From Uranotaenia lowii (lineage: Eukaryota; Arthropoda; Insecta; Diptera; Culicidae): a DNA stretch of 64,000 nt. Of the stretch, positions 47,041 through 58,017 are shown piece by piece. Below the pieces are notes generated by a model. It worked only from the letters and a program-made list of their open reading frames with translations, was not told the origin of the DNA and made no database searches. Location of the stretch: contig NC_073691.1 in the NCBI RefSeq assembly GCF_029784155.1, positions 87,923,361 to 87,987,360 on the forward strand. Reading direction: 5' to 3'. Each line of letters opens with the position of its first letter. Positions within the stretch are counted from its first letter, which is position 1. The position numbers and the translations under genes were made by a program.

Positions 47041-47445
47041 ATGGAGGAGTCATCGGCCGATGCACAAGCCGGAAGAAAAAGAATTGCGGAGCCCAATTCA
47101 GGTCCATCGGCCAAAAAAGTTGAAATTTTCAATTCATTCGATGTCCTTTTTAACATCGGTGATAAGGAAATATTAATATTTAATTCTAATAGCAGTAATG
47201 AGAAACCTTCTTCTTCTTATACTCTTAAAAAGGAAAGGGTTCCACCAATTACGGTCACGATTTCTGACTTCAATGCCTTTCGGAAAGAAATCGTCACTTC
47301 CATCAAGGGTGTGGAGATTTCTTTTCAGATCGGTCGAAGGGAAACTGCTCGTATATTGGCGGAATCGTCTGATGATTTTCAAAAATTTTGAAATTATTTG
47401 AATATTAAAAATCACTATTTTTTTACCAATGACATTCAAAGTGAT
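47041..47445 (+). pseudogene. Non-LTR retrotransposon ORF1-like fragment
   Basis: From ATG at 47041: MEESSADAQAGRKRIAEPNS, then ERVPPITVTISDFNAFRKEI, IKGVEISFQIGRRETARILA, DDFQKF, TGA (47389-47391), and in frame NYLNIKNHYFFTNDIQSDRP. The P-P-I-x-V ... F-R-x-E-I ... I-K/R-G-V-x-x-S-F-Q order resembles ORF1/Gag-like proteins of Jockey-type elements of mosquitoes, which bind RNA. It is broken by the nonsense codon and ends at about 47445. The match is from memory. Confidence 0.5.
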
Positions 47446-47575
47446 CGTCCTATCGTCAATGAGATTCCACTCACAGTACACCACTTGTGCACGATACTTT
47501 TTCTCTGTTCTGGAGTAAGACCGCGCATTTTGGAATGCAATCACAAACTAAATGTTTTTTTGATGCTATCTCTTA

Positions 47576-47906
47576 AGCGGGCCATAGACTACACAAATTG
47601 GCCTGTACAAATTCGATGATTCCACGACGATTGTTTGATCTATGCTCGCCCATACACTATACAAACATATTTCACGCGAACACAAATGATTGCTGGCGAA
47701 AACAGCAACAGCAACAAAAAAAAACCATCTCCACCCCGGCTGGGAGAATGTTTTGTACAAAATATTTCGATCCCGACCGATTTTACTCCAACCGTTTGGG
47801 CGCTCATTCAAGCAGTGCCATACACTATGCAAATCGTGCTCACAGCGACAAAATTTCATCGAATTTCATCGCGTTTGTACAAATGTTGTGTAGTCTATGG
47901 CCCGCT
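47576..47906. mobile_element. Harbinger-like MITE, AGCGGGCC ends, TTA duplication
   Basis: AGCGGGCCATAGACTACACA and its inverse at the right end form about 30-bp TIRs. TTA lies on both sides (47573-47575 and 47907-47909). 331 bp and non-coding; it sits just past the ORF1 fragment. Confidence 0.85.
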
Positions 47907-47909
47907 TTA

Positions 47910-48162
47910 CAGAAATGTGTAAACAAAAGGACGAAGCCAGAAGAATTCGAAAAAAAATAATCCGATTCAAAATGACTGTTTACAATAGGTGTTCTAATAA
48001 TTTCTGGAACAGTCTATAAATACCTGAAATTTTATTTTTCCGCTGACGAAATACATTTATTGCCTTCATGCAGGAAATTTTTATTTCGATTACTTAGAAG
48101 AAACAAAAAGATTTCCGTAAACCGTATGCGTTCCGTTTTTGACATACCTACATATATAATAG
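47910..48162. other. No gene seen
   Basis: Short AT-rich spacer. Confidence 0.4.
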
Positions 48163-50649
48163 TAGGGTGGCAGTCAAATGGTTCATGACGATTTTTGCAA
48201 ACCGGCCAAATACATTTTGTGAATAAAGGTGATATGCCAATCGTTGCACAGGATGTTGGATTTTATGCTGTATTTTAGTCATTTCAACAGAATTCACTAG
48301 AATTTTTTTGTCGATTGCACTCATACAGGATTGGTCAACAATATCCAAAAGCTCACTTGTTCGAAAAAAGTGACATAAAAATTTCAAAAATTATTTAAAA
48401 CAGCTTTTCTATGCCCAATAGTTGCACAGGCTAAATTTATGTCGTGCATAATGTTGTCCGATTTATCTATTGGTTGCACATTTTAAAAACCTTCTTAAGG
48501 TTCACCCACCATGTGGTCAAAGAGGCTGATATTTGTTAAGGAAGCTTATTATGAGAACTTCTAATTCAAATGAAATCCAATTTGGAGACGGCCCCTTATC
48601 CTTATTCCATATAAACCGTCAAATGCACAATGGAAAAATTCGGACTCAAAATCGAACAAAACACGATGCCGCTGGTTTGAAAGTCAGGAATAGCATTTAT
48701 CACATGATTTTTTTTTTCAAATACTCAAATTTGCCGCTGAATTTAGCCGGAGCCATCTGAGTGAAGTGATTTTTGACCTTATTTGCCCAGTATTGAGCTT
48801 TTTTTTATTTTATGTCATAACAACACTAAATTTTGTGTCATTGAAATTCCATAAAATGAACTGAAATGTATTTAAAACTTTTTTTAAGTGCCCTTATGAA
48901 GAGAAAGTGATTTTATAAAATAAGTGCTTCAGGACTCACTTGGAAATCGATCGATTTTTACATAATGAATATCAATTTAAAGCTTAAAAATAAACTCAAC
49001 CACGCACAAAGTTTCAGATTGTTCGACTGATTTATTAAATATATCTTTCATACATTTTTTTTTTTGAATATCTTTCCCTTGAAAGTGGGATTGTTTGCAA
49101 TGAATGTAACCTTTATAGCATTTCATCAATCTTCAAGATACGTTCATCTCACATTGCAATCTTTCCCAACAATTTTCTGGCTGAAAAACTGTTTCGATCT
49201 TATTAGGTTTTACGAAGTTATGACTGTTTTTTTCTGAATATTAAGGGCCCAATAAAGCTTTAATCAAATGTCTCCGGTCTAGCTCAACGGCAGATTTGAA
49301 TTTCGGAGAAAATTGCACATGATAAGAAATACTTTGGGTCTTCCGAGCATCGGTCGGGATAAATGATTTCAAAATAAAACTTTAAAAAAAGTAGTCCCTC
49401 AAAGCCAAACAGTTTAAGTGAATTTGACACTTTTTTGATATTGCAAGTTGCCCGACTTAATACTTGTTTTTCAACTAGTTTAATATTCTAAAAACTAAAA
49501 TATTTGAAGATAGAAAAAATAGATCCATGAAAATATTAAGTGTCTTCGAATTATCCACATTAAGTGCATAAAATATGAAAATTCTGAGTTGAAAAAAGAT
49601 AATTAGACTTATCTTAAGCTTCATTTTTGCCAACATGAGAAGAAGCAAAGCTTTTCATACAAAAAGTTATAACCATTTAAAAAAAAATCGGAATCTATTG
49701 AAAGGTATTGTTAAATTGCAGGCTTTGTTCGCTGGAGCTTTCAATAATTTCATGACATGTTTTTGCGAAGATCAATAAATCAAAAAACTCATTGGCTATG
49801 CAAAGCAGTTAATTGCGAATTTTTATTTTCATCCTTCGGTTAAACAGCTTCAAATTGGTAATAAAATAACACAAAAATTTAACGCATTTTTTGAATTTTT
49901 TGTATGACATCAAACATTATTTCTGGGGTATAAGAAAGGTTTGATATTTGTTCACATGAAATGTATTGCAAAAACCAAAAAATATTTCAAAAATCAAAAA
50001 TTAAGTTTTTTAAACCTACAGTAGGTACATCTCTGGTGATTTTTGAGAATTTATATATCCTTTACAAATCAAAACACGTTGCGCAAACTAAAGACTTAAA
50101 TTATTTCTTCCAAAAATTGTTTTGCTATTTTTGGCAGTAAAATCAACCAAACAAAGTTTTTGGAGGTTTACAAATTAATAAATATGAAATTTCCATACAA
50201 ATCACGCAGCGGACTTATGTACAACAATGGGACAGGAGGAGATTGAGCGGACCGATTGTTGCATCGTTTCTCTGGTTATGTATGGATCATAATTTTTTTT
50301 TCCAAAATCATGGTGTTTAAATTGTCCAACCAACGTTTCGCAAAGAAAACCGATACCAAAAATGTTTTGTTTTGACGCAAAACTTTATTTGCCGTAGAAG
50401 GAATCTTATGGTTTTGTTTAACAATTAGCACAAAAATCGCGTGAAAAATACAACAATAATTAAAACTGTCGTTAGATGCATATTTTACAGCAGAAAATAT
50501 CGTTCAAAGTCTCATTTCGTTTGTAAACATTCCAATTTACATGATTCACTATTATTTTTGGGAAAAAGTTGAAAACAGCTGAAATATTGACAATTGAGGT
50601 CATTCCGTGCAACAATCGGTAAGGGGACAACGATTGGCGAATCACCCTA
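48163..50649. mobile_element. Tentative TIR element TAGGGTG...CACCCTA
   Basis: Only seven end bases pair clearly, but the interior repeats CCAATCGTTGCACAGG-like motifs near both ends (48237, 48417 and, inverted, about 50600-50640), which suggests a single unit. No gene in this 2.5-kb AT-rich stretch. Confidence 0.3.
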
Positions 50650-50829
50650 GATCAAAAGAGTGACCTGTAAAAAATTTAAGTATTATCGGTCTTTATTTAG
50701 GGGTGCCTCAAAGCAAAAAAAAATCACAAGTTTTCGTGGAAAATGGTCAATAAAACGACTTTTAAGCGTGTTTTTCATTCAGAATTCATTGATTTTTTAC
50801 TTAAAACACGTTTTTACTTAAATTTGTTG

Positions 50830-51455
50830 ACCCCGGTCGAACAGAGCACTATTAATCAGGGCAAGATGAGCATTTTCTGCCGTATAATCTAGCAGCGATT
50901 CAACTCGATGAAGGCAACTCAATAATAGAGCTACAGCTAGACTTGTTCCATCTGTCGATTTGGCCTATTGGTAAGGTGTCGGAGAGGTAATCAGGAGACT
51001 CGAGTTCGATTTCTGTTCGAGGGGTTTTTTTCACATACCATTCATGACTGATTTTTTTGATTGTTACATTATACCGCTAGTAGCATCATCCGTCAAACAA
51101 AACACCAGAAACATAATGCATGAGCATGTGTTAATTCTTTGAATTCTACAAACAGACCAAGATTATTTTGTTATTGCTTTGTTTGATGAATCTACGCCTC
51201 ACCGTTTAGTGCAAAATGCATCGATCATGAATGGTAAATGAAAAAAATCACCTCGACCAGGAATCGAACTCGAGTCCACTGATTTCCTCTCCGACACCTT
51301 ACCAATAGGCCAAATCGTCAAATTAAACAAGTCAAGCTATTATTCTATTATTCTATTCTATTATTCAGTTGATTCATCGAGTCGAATTTGCTGCTAGATT
51401 CCCCGGCAGAAAACGCTCATCGCACCCCGAATAATGGTGCATATACTGCCCCAGG
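50830..51455. mobile_element. Foldback element with two inverted tRNA-like arms
   Basis: Left arm (about 50842-51060) and right arm (about 51225-51440) are imperfect inverted copies sharing GAGCATTTTCTGCCG, ATCTAGCAGCGAATTC-type sequence and the module GGCCTATTGGTAAGGTGTCG followed by GACTCGAGTTCGAT. tRNA-like segments are at 50955-51022 (plus) and 51250-51320 (minus), with A box TGGCCTATTGG and B box AGTTCGATTCC. A partial relative is at 5040-5520. Confidence 0.75.
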
Positions 51456-52044
51456 GGTTCTTTTTTCAACATTTTTCAACATTACTTTTGGATATTTAAT
51501 ATATCATCCTATATCATTTGAAAAATTTGACAAGTTTGTTATTGTATCAATTTAAAAAAAATGGGCATATTCGGAATACTTAGCTCAACTATTCGGTGAG
51601 CCGATTATTAGGCTTAACGGTTTTTTGGCGGAATTTTGAGCCGAGAATCAAGCAAGAAAAATCAACGAAAATGAAGTTCCAAAAGCTTCATACCTCAGCT
51701 TCTGATTTTTAAAGAAATTGAAGAATCTAAACGAGAATTCATCTTAACATGACGGTATTTTCGAAACACGATTCAGTGAAATTAAATATCAGTTTTAAAA
51801 TTCATAGAAATAACTGTCAAACACTCTTCTTAAATTTTTGTTTTTTCATTTGTCAAAGGTATAATTGCAAAAAGAGAATTTTTCATTTTTTTTTTTGTGA
51901 GCCCAGGTCTGATATTAGGAAGCTCTGTAAAAATATTGTAGATAACTTAATTTTTATCAAAAAGTTCATAAAGTAATTAAGTGATAATTTGTCAAAATTT
52001 TTAACTATTTTTCTTTAATTTTATGTTTTAAAATGTTAATTTGG
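51456..52044. other. No gene seen
   Basis: AT-rich, nothing recognised. Confidence 0.4.
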
Positions 52045-52812
52045 TCAATAAGTTCAAAGGGAGGAGAAGCGGAGGAAGTAGGCCATGTGTTTTTGACATC
52101 GCACGAATTTATTTCGTGCTCCGTGAATTTTTTTTATAAATAATAGTTTAAATGCTGAAATATACGTGAAATTGTGCATAAGTGAATTCCAGAGCAAATA
52201 ATTAAAGTGGCATTCGCAAAATATAGTGTGGCTTTAGGCAAAAGTTGTACAAAGATGCAACAGTGGAGTTTTTTTATTTGATGCAGTCAGTCGAAAGGGC
52301 TGGTGGTACGCCCTGTGGACAGTTCAACGGGAGTTTGAATCCAGGAGAAGCGTTGAGCTTCAAGAGAACTGCAGATTTATATTCAGATAAGTGTTCTTCA
52401 TTGTTTAATGTTCATTTAATATGTTTCATATTTCTTCGACAAATTTCTTTTGTAATGTAACATCCAAAATCTTAGAAAAAATTACAGTTAGATTTTTCTA
52501 TACAATCTGCGAAATATTTCACAACGGATGAAAAACTTGTGTGCAGGTTGAAACATTTCATATGAAGCGTTTGGTAGGGATCTCCACGCTTCATTCCTCC
52601 CTTTGTTCCAGTATCTTTCGCGGGGTTTACCACATGGTTGGCCTGGCCGTAGTAATCTCTGCAATGCATGTTTACATGTAACAGAGATTACGTTGTAAAG
52701 AAAAATGAAGGATGCAAGTCCTTTAATTTTCCAGGATGCTTACATGTTTTGGCCATGTTGGTAAAAGAAGAAGAAGAAGAAGAAGAAGAATAAGTTCAAA
52801 GGGAGGAGAAGC
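52045..52812 (+). mobile_element. Retroposed insertion with 24-bp target duplication and (GAA)n tail
   Basis: AATAAGTTCAAAGGGAGGAG plus AAGC occurs at about 52047-52070 and again at 52789-52812. Between them lie about 718 bases ending GGCCATGTTGGTAAA and a (GAA) tract of about nine copies. A long duplication and simple-repeat tail indicate target-primed reverse transcription. A short frame (52245-52460) reads MQSVERAGGTPCGQFNGS; no RT is present, so it is either an internally deleted LINE or a SINE using LINE machinery. Confidence 0.75.
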
Positions 52813-53888
52813 AGTTTGCAGCACCAGCAAAGCCTGTTAGAGCACCTGCAACGGTTCAGGCGTAAATATTGGTTTTAAGTATACCAGTTTTAGCACAATT
52901 TGAAATTTTAGAATCGGCTTAAACACCCACTCCCCACCGGTGTAGGAGCAAATTTAAATCGGAAACACTTTCATTGCAGACACTCAATAATTGAGAAGAA
53001 AAAACCCATTTTATTAGAAAAATTGCATAAGTTTTGAGTTTCACGGTTAATTGTCTTAAAACTAATTCTACGAATATTCTTTTTGACAGAACAATGATTT
53101 CAACTATTCTACCAGGATTTCATTAATTTAAAAGCAAAAATGACTACACAACGAGGAAAAAAGGTCAATTGAAACAATTCTTCAATTATTTCAATCAAAT
53201 TGCTTTGAATCAATGGAATAAGGTTTTGTTGAAATGAAATGAAAAAGCAATTTTTTTTCAAGTTATTGCTGACATTGATAAAGGAAACGAGAAATGTTTA
53301 TCCCAAAGTCAAAGGAAATTTTCCTTTGATTTGTCGACATTTTTGTTTGACAAAAACTTGTTTCACTTTGTAAATTTATGTATGGATACAGAAAAATATG
53401 CTGATATTGACGAAAACTCCGAGCAATCCATACGAAACTAAAAAACTCTCAATATCTGAAATAAAACAAAAATTATAGAACAAACAATAAACATTTATTC
53501 TACCTCATCGAAAAAGTATTAAAATTTTCTTTTCGTTTATTTTTTTCAAATTTTAGAACGCTGACTGGATTCACTAATTCGTCGAGCCCAAATGAAAAGC
53601 TTTTTATTTAATTATATTAAATCGAGAATAATGTGACACCTATTATTTATACTTGATATGGTTTTTATTAACATCTATTCTCAATTTATGTTACGTATAG
53701 GGTGGTTGAAGCGAAAAAAAAACATTCAAATAATGTCTCATAAAGAAACTATTATCACACCCAATGTTACCCAAACATGTGTGAAAGAAATCATTGTTGG
53801 CTAAAATTTTCTCACCGTGCACTAAATCGGTCTGTCGTATATTTTGAAATCCTGTTCCAAATTTGCATGAATTTGGAACAAAGGCCTA

Positions 53889-54007
53889 TAAGGGCTGTCC
53901 CAACGGTAGATGCAAAACACGGTTTTCGACCACGCTAAAACAGTCCGGCTGGCACCGGTGTCGTAAATTGGTGTTTTAGCACAGTTATCGATTTCAAAAT
54001 TCCCAAC
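53889..54007 (+). repeat. ~119-bp element in the palindrome loop
   Basis: AGGGCTGTCCCAACGGTAGA to AAATTCCCAACAGT, inserted at a TA/TATA site at the palindrome centre. An inverted copy is at 56014-56134. Too short to code. Confidence 0.65.
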
Positions 54008-54518
54008 AGTTATACGCCTTTGTTCCAAATTCATGCAAATTTGGAACAGGATTTCAAAATATACGACAGACCGATTTAGTTCACGGTGAGAAAATTTTAG
54101 CCAACCGTGATTTCTTTCACACATGTTTGGGTAACATTGTGTGTGATAATAGTTTCTTTTTGAGATATTATTTGAATTTTTTTCGCTTCAACCAGCCTAT
54201 ACGTTACATAAATTGAGAAAAGATGTTAATAAAAACCATATCAAGTATAAATAATATATGTCAGATTATTCTCGATTTAATGAAATTAAATAAAAAGCTT
54301 TTCTTTTGGGCTCGACGAATTCAGCGTTCTTAGATTTGAAAAAAATAAACGTAAAAAAAATTTCAATCATTTTTCGATGAGGTAAAATAAATGTTTATTG
54401 TTTGTTCTATTATTTTTGTTTTATTTGCAATATTGAGAAATTTTTAGATTCGTATAGATTGTTCGGAGTTTTCGTCAATATCAGCATATTTTTCTGTATC
54501 CATACATAAATTTACAAA

Positions 54519-55027
54519 GGGGCCGTTCAGATACCACGTGGACAGAAACATTAGATTTTGGACCCCCTCCTCCCCCTCCGTGGACAAGCGTGGACATTTG
54601 ACAAACCCCTACCCCCCTCCCCGGATGTCCACGTGGACAGATTTGGAAAAGTTTTTATTTTAAATGCTTCTGATTTGACAGTTAGAAAACACCACTTTTT
54701 GCCTTTTTGTTATAAAAATGGCTGGTTTTGTAAAACCGAATAAGAATTTACTGATATAATATTTAAACTTGTTAGTTATCATATTTATCACTTGCTTTTA
54801 AGTAGCTACTTTTTGTTCAAACTTAAACTGGAAAGGTATGCCATTTAAAGATTTTGATTTAAACATCTGAATATAAATTCACCTTTAGAAAATATTTTGA
54901 AAGTAAATTTGTCCAGGTGGACATGACCCAAACCCCTACCCCCCTCTCCGTGGACAAGCGTGGACATTTTCATACCCCCCCCCCCCCTCCTCCCCCTAAG
55001 TTGTCCACGTGGTATGTGAACGGCCCC
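54519..55027. mobile_element. Harbinger-like MITE, GGGGCCGTTCA ends
   Basis: Relative of 42628-43378, 509 bp, flanked by AAA on both sides, with the same GTCCACGTGGACA and CTCCGTGGACAAGCGTGGAC blocks. It entered only the right arm of the palindrome, so it postdates the arm duplication. It lacks the tRNA-like insert of its relative. Confidence 0.8.
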
Positions 55028-56013
55028 AAAGTGAAACAAGTTTTTGTCAAACAAAAATTTCGACAAATCAAAGGAAAATTTCCTTTGACTTTGGGATAAA
55101 TATTTCTCATTTCCTTTATCAATGTCAGCAATAACTTGAAAAAAATATTGCTTTTCATTTCATTTCATAAGATTTAGATTCTGCAGACGTTTTGATCAAA
55201 ACTTGAAATATAGATCAATTTCACCGACAACAATTTGTATTCGTAATCGAATTGGTATTTTGTTTAATTTGAGTTTATTTTTTGTTATTTGTATAATGTT
55301 TTTGTCCATATATTTCACTTAATTGATTGATTCCTATGAAAGAACTGAAAATTCTAAAAAAATATATTCACAAATGTGTGTTGAGTTTCTTTTTTTTTAA
55401 TCAACTGGCATCTATAATCAGCCTTTCAGTCATTTTTGATGTGAGTGTGCCAGTAAGGCATGAACGCTACGGATAACTGTTCGTGATCAATTTTACGATT
55501 CTGATAAATTTGGAGTAAATCGTTAGTACCATTTCTTCACCTTTTCAGATACCATCACTTTATAACATAAACGTTCATGTTTCGTTCTGATCGTTGTCGA
55601 ATTAAAAGTTTAGTATAATAGCTACGTTTACAGAGATCATCACGTCTTCTGGAGCCGTAGATGTATCGTATGGACTGTTTGTGATACAGTTTTTGATTAT
55701 GCGGGTAGTCATTTTTGCTTTTAAATTAATGAAATCCTGGTAGAACAGTTGAAATTATTGTTCTGTCAAAAAGAATATTCGTAGAATTCATTTTAAGACA
55801 ATTAACCGTGAAACTCAAAACTTATGCAATTTTTCTAATAAAATGGGTTTTTTCTTCTCAATTATTGAGTGTCTGCAATGAAAGTGTTTCCGTTTTAAAT
55901 TTGCTCCTACACCGGTGGGGAGTGGGTGTTTTAGCCGATTCTAAAATTTCAAATTGTGCTAAAACTGGTATACTTAAAACCAATAATTACGCCTGAACCG
56001 TTGCAGGTGCTCT

Positions 56014-56134
56014 AACTGTTGGGAATTTTGAAATCGATAACTGTGCTAAAACAGCAATATACGCCACCGGTGCCAGCCGAAATGTTTTAGCGTGGTCGAA
56101 AACCGTGTTTTGCATCTACCGTTGGGACAGCCCT
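56014..56134 (-). repeat. Second copy of the ~119-bp element
   Basis: Inverse of 53889-54007, with TA on both sides, placed at the outer right edge of the palindrome. The left edge has no such copy. Confidence 0.65.
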
Positions 56135-56888
56135 TAGCTAATTTTCAACAGCAACAACAGCACCCCCCAACTACCCCCCCTCCCCCAACCTGTATTCGCT
56201 CTTTTAAAATGAACGTTTTTTTCTCAAGATTGACTGGAATTTGAAAAATCACTCCAAGAAAAAAATGTATACTTGCCATGGTCAATCAAACAAATTGGTA
56301 ATATTTTGCATGCTTAAAATGTTACAGATTCTTCTAACACGAGTGGCGCGTATTAGCCACATGGGGCGTTATATGAACTTTCCCCTAATTTACGTTTCTC
56401 AGACATTTCAGGATCTTCAAGATCTTCATGGAACATACCGGTTATTCTCTCCTTAGAAAGGTTTTTTTTTTACTATACTATACGAATAACATTTTATTAA
56501 TAAAATTCATACGAAATTTTTATTAAAAAATACTCAACCCAGTACAAATTGATGCTTAGTTCATTTTAATTTTTTTCTTAAATTAATCAATCATCTATCT
56601 TCGTCGATTCTCTGATTTCCGATAAATCGCTTACTTTCGATTTTTCGATATGCATTGGCGAGCTCGGTTGCAGTGGAGCGCGAAAAGATTCAACGTTCAA
56701 ATATTGACAACCTTCCGAGTACCTGCAAGGGTAAACGATAGCGCAGGTAGGTAGGTGAATTGTTACAATGAACTTTTTTTTACTGTACTTGACCCAGATT
56801 TCCATTCCTTCGGACGGACCGGGGCGCTAGAATTCACCAGGCAGCAGCGCCGTCATCCGCATTCTGTAACTACGGTGAGCTACATAGG
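56135..56888. other. No gene seen
   Basis: Contains a C-rich tract near 56163. Short frames on both strands show no motif. Confidence 0.4.
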
Positions 56889-56890
56889 TA

Positions 56891-58017
56891 CACAGCAAAA
56901 AAAATTGTAACGTTGGACGATGTAATTTATGACGATGCGAGACAACCTATGTATTTTTATTGATTTTGGTTAAAATATTACATCTAAACGATGTACACAA
57001 TCCGAACGCGTCATGTTGTGTAATATTCCAACTTTCTATGTACTATTACATCAAGTAGTCAATGTTTATTCCAATTGACATTTTAATTTTTTTTCGTGTC
57101 CGAAAGTTTGAAACGGATTGTGGAGTTCAGGAGGATTTGTTCTGTTGGTAAGTAATATCAATATTGAAAATACCTCTAAGCAAAACTATTGGTGATAATT
57201 TCTTAACATAATTTTGCTCTTTCAGGAATTTTGGTCATCGTTTATCAGAGATACAAAAGAGTTCCGGAGAAAAGAAAATAAAGAAAGTTATATTCGATGG
57301 TGAGTGTTCTGCGTTCAATTTTGTATTCTCCCTGTTAACTTTCTCATTCAATGTTTACAGAAATGGATGACAACGATGTTGCGAAGTTGTAGGACCAATG
57401 GCCATCAAAGGGACAGATTAATCGAATACGGAACTGTGCCAATCAGTGTTTATTTCGGGTGTGAATGTCTGGCTGAAGGTAGGATGCCCAGATATGCCCA
57501 GTTTCTTTCAAAGTAGGAAGGATACGATCAAACATTTCAACAGGATACTGAAAGGTTCAGCGAAGCAGATGTGACTGAATCCATTTGGATGGTTCCATTC
57601 TTCAGTTTGTCATAATTCATGGAATAAGTTAGTTTTTTAGTTTGTCATAATTCATGGAATAAACTCATGTCTTCAGTTTTTAATGGTTTAATTCAGTCTG
57701 AAAAAAAATTCTGATCCTTTTATACATATGTACATAAGTAGGAGCTTAAATTTTGAGTCCTTAATTTGAGTTTTAGATTTTTTAACATATCAGAAATTTA
57801 TTCAAATTTTGAAAATGATAACGGTTAGTTTCATCACAAGATGTATTTTATCTCTGTGCTCGATCTTGTCTACTCCGTTACATATGTTTCGTGTATTTTT
57901 TTACATCTAAAACGTGTAGTTGCTTAGTACATCAAAACAATGTAATATTAAATACATTTAGCGACTCGAGTTATGTGCACGTTTTTGATGTAATTTCGCA
58001 ACACTTTTTTTGCTGTG
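56891..58017. mobile_element. TIR element CACAGCAAAAAAA..., 1.1 kb
   Basis: CACAGCAAAAAAAATTGTAAC at the left and its inverse at the right (AACACTTTTTTTGCTGTG), flanked by TA. The subterminal GATGTAAT motif recurs inverted several times. Instead of a transposase it carries a small spliced reading frame. Confidence 0.8.
57062..57392 (+). CDS. Three-exon small reading frame inside the TIR element
   Basis: Exon a (57062-57147) begins ATG and ends at a GTAAGT donor. Intron 57148-57225 ends TTTCAG. Exon b is 57226-57299; intron 57300-57360 runs GTGAGT...GTTAAC...TTTACAG; exon c ends in TAG at 57390-57392. The joined frame is open through both junctions, about 63 codons, with residues RKFETDCGVQEDLFCW, HRLSEIQKSSGEKKIKK and IFDEMDDNDVAK. 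Both introns have full consensus signals and sizes normal for insects. I do not recognise the protein. It may be a captured host-gene fragment; similar-looking codons continue past the TAG, so the stop may be a lesion. Confidence 0.45.

Larger units (their letters stand above)
52836..56018. repeat. 3.2-kb composite palindrome
   Basis: Left arm 52836-53886 is matched by the inverted right arm 54009-56018: the outer ends share GTTAGAGCACCTGCAACGG, then CACCGGTGTAGGAGC, and the inner ends share TGTTCCAAATTTGCATGAAT. The right arm is longer because it received a Harbinger-like MITE (54519-55027) and about 500 extra bases (55180-55690), or because the left arm lost the latter. No gene is encoded. 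Confidence 0.88.
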
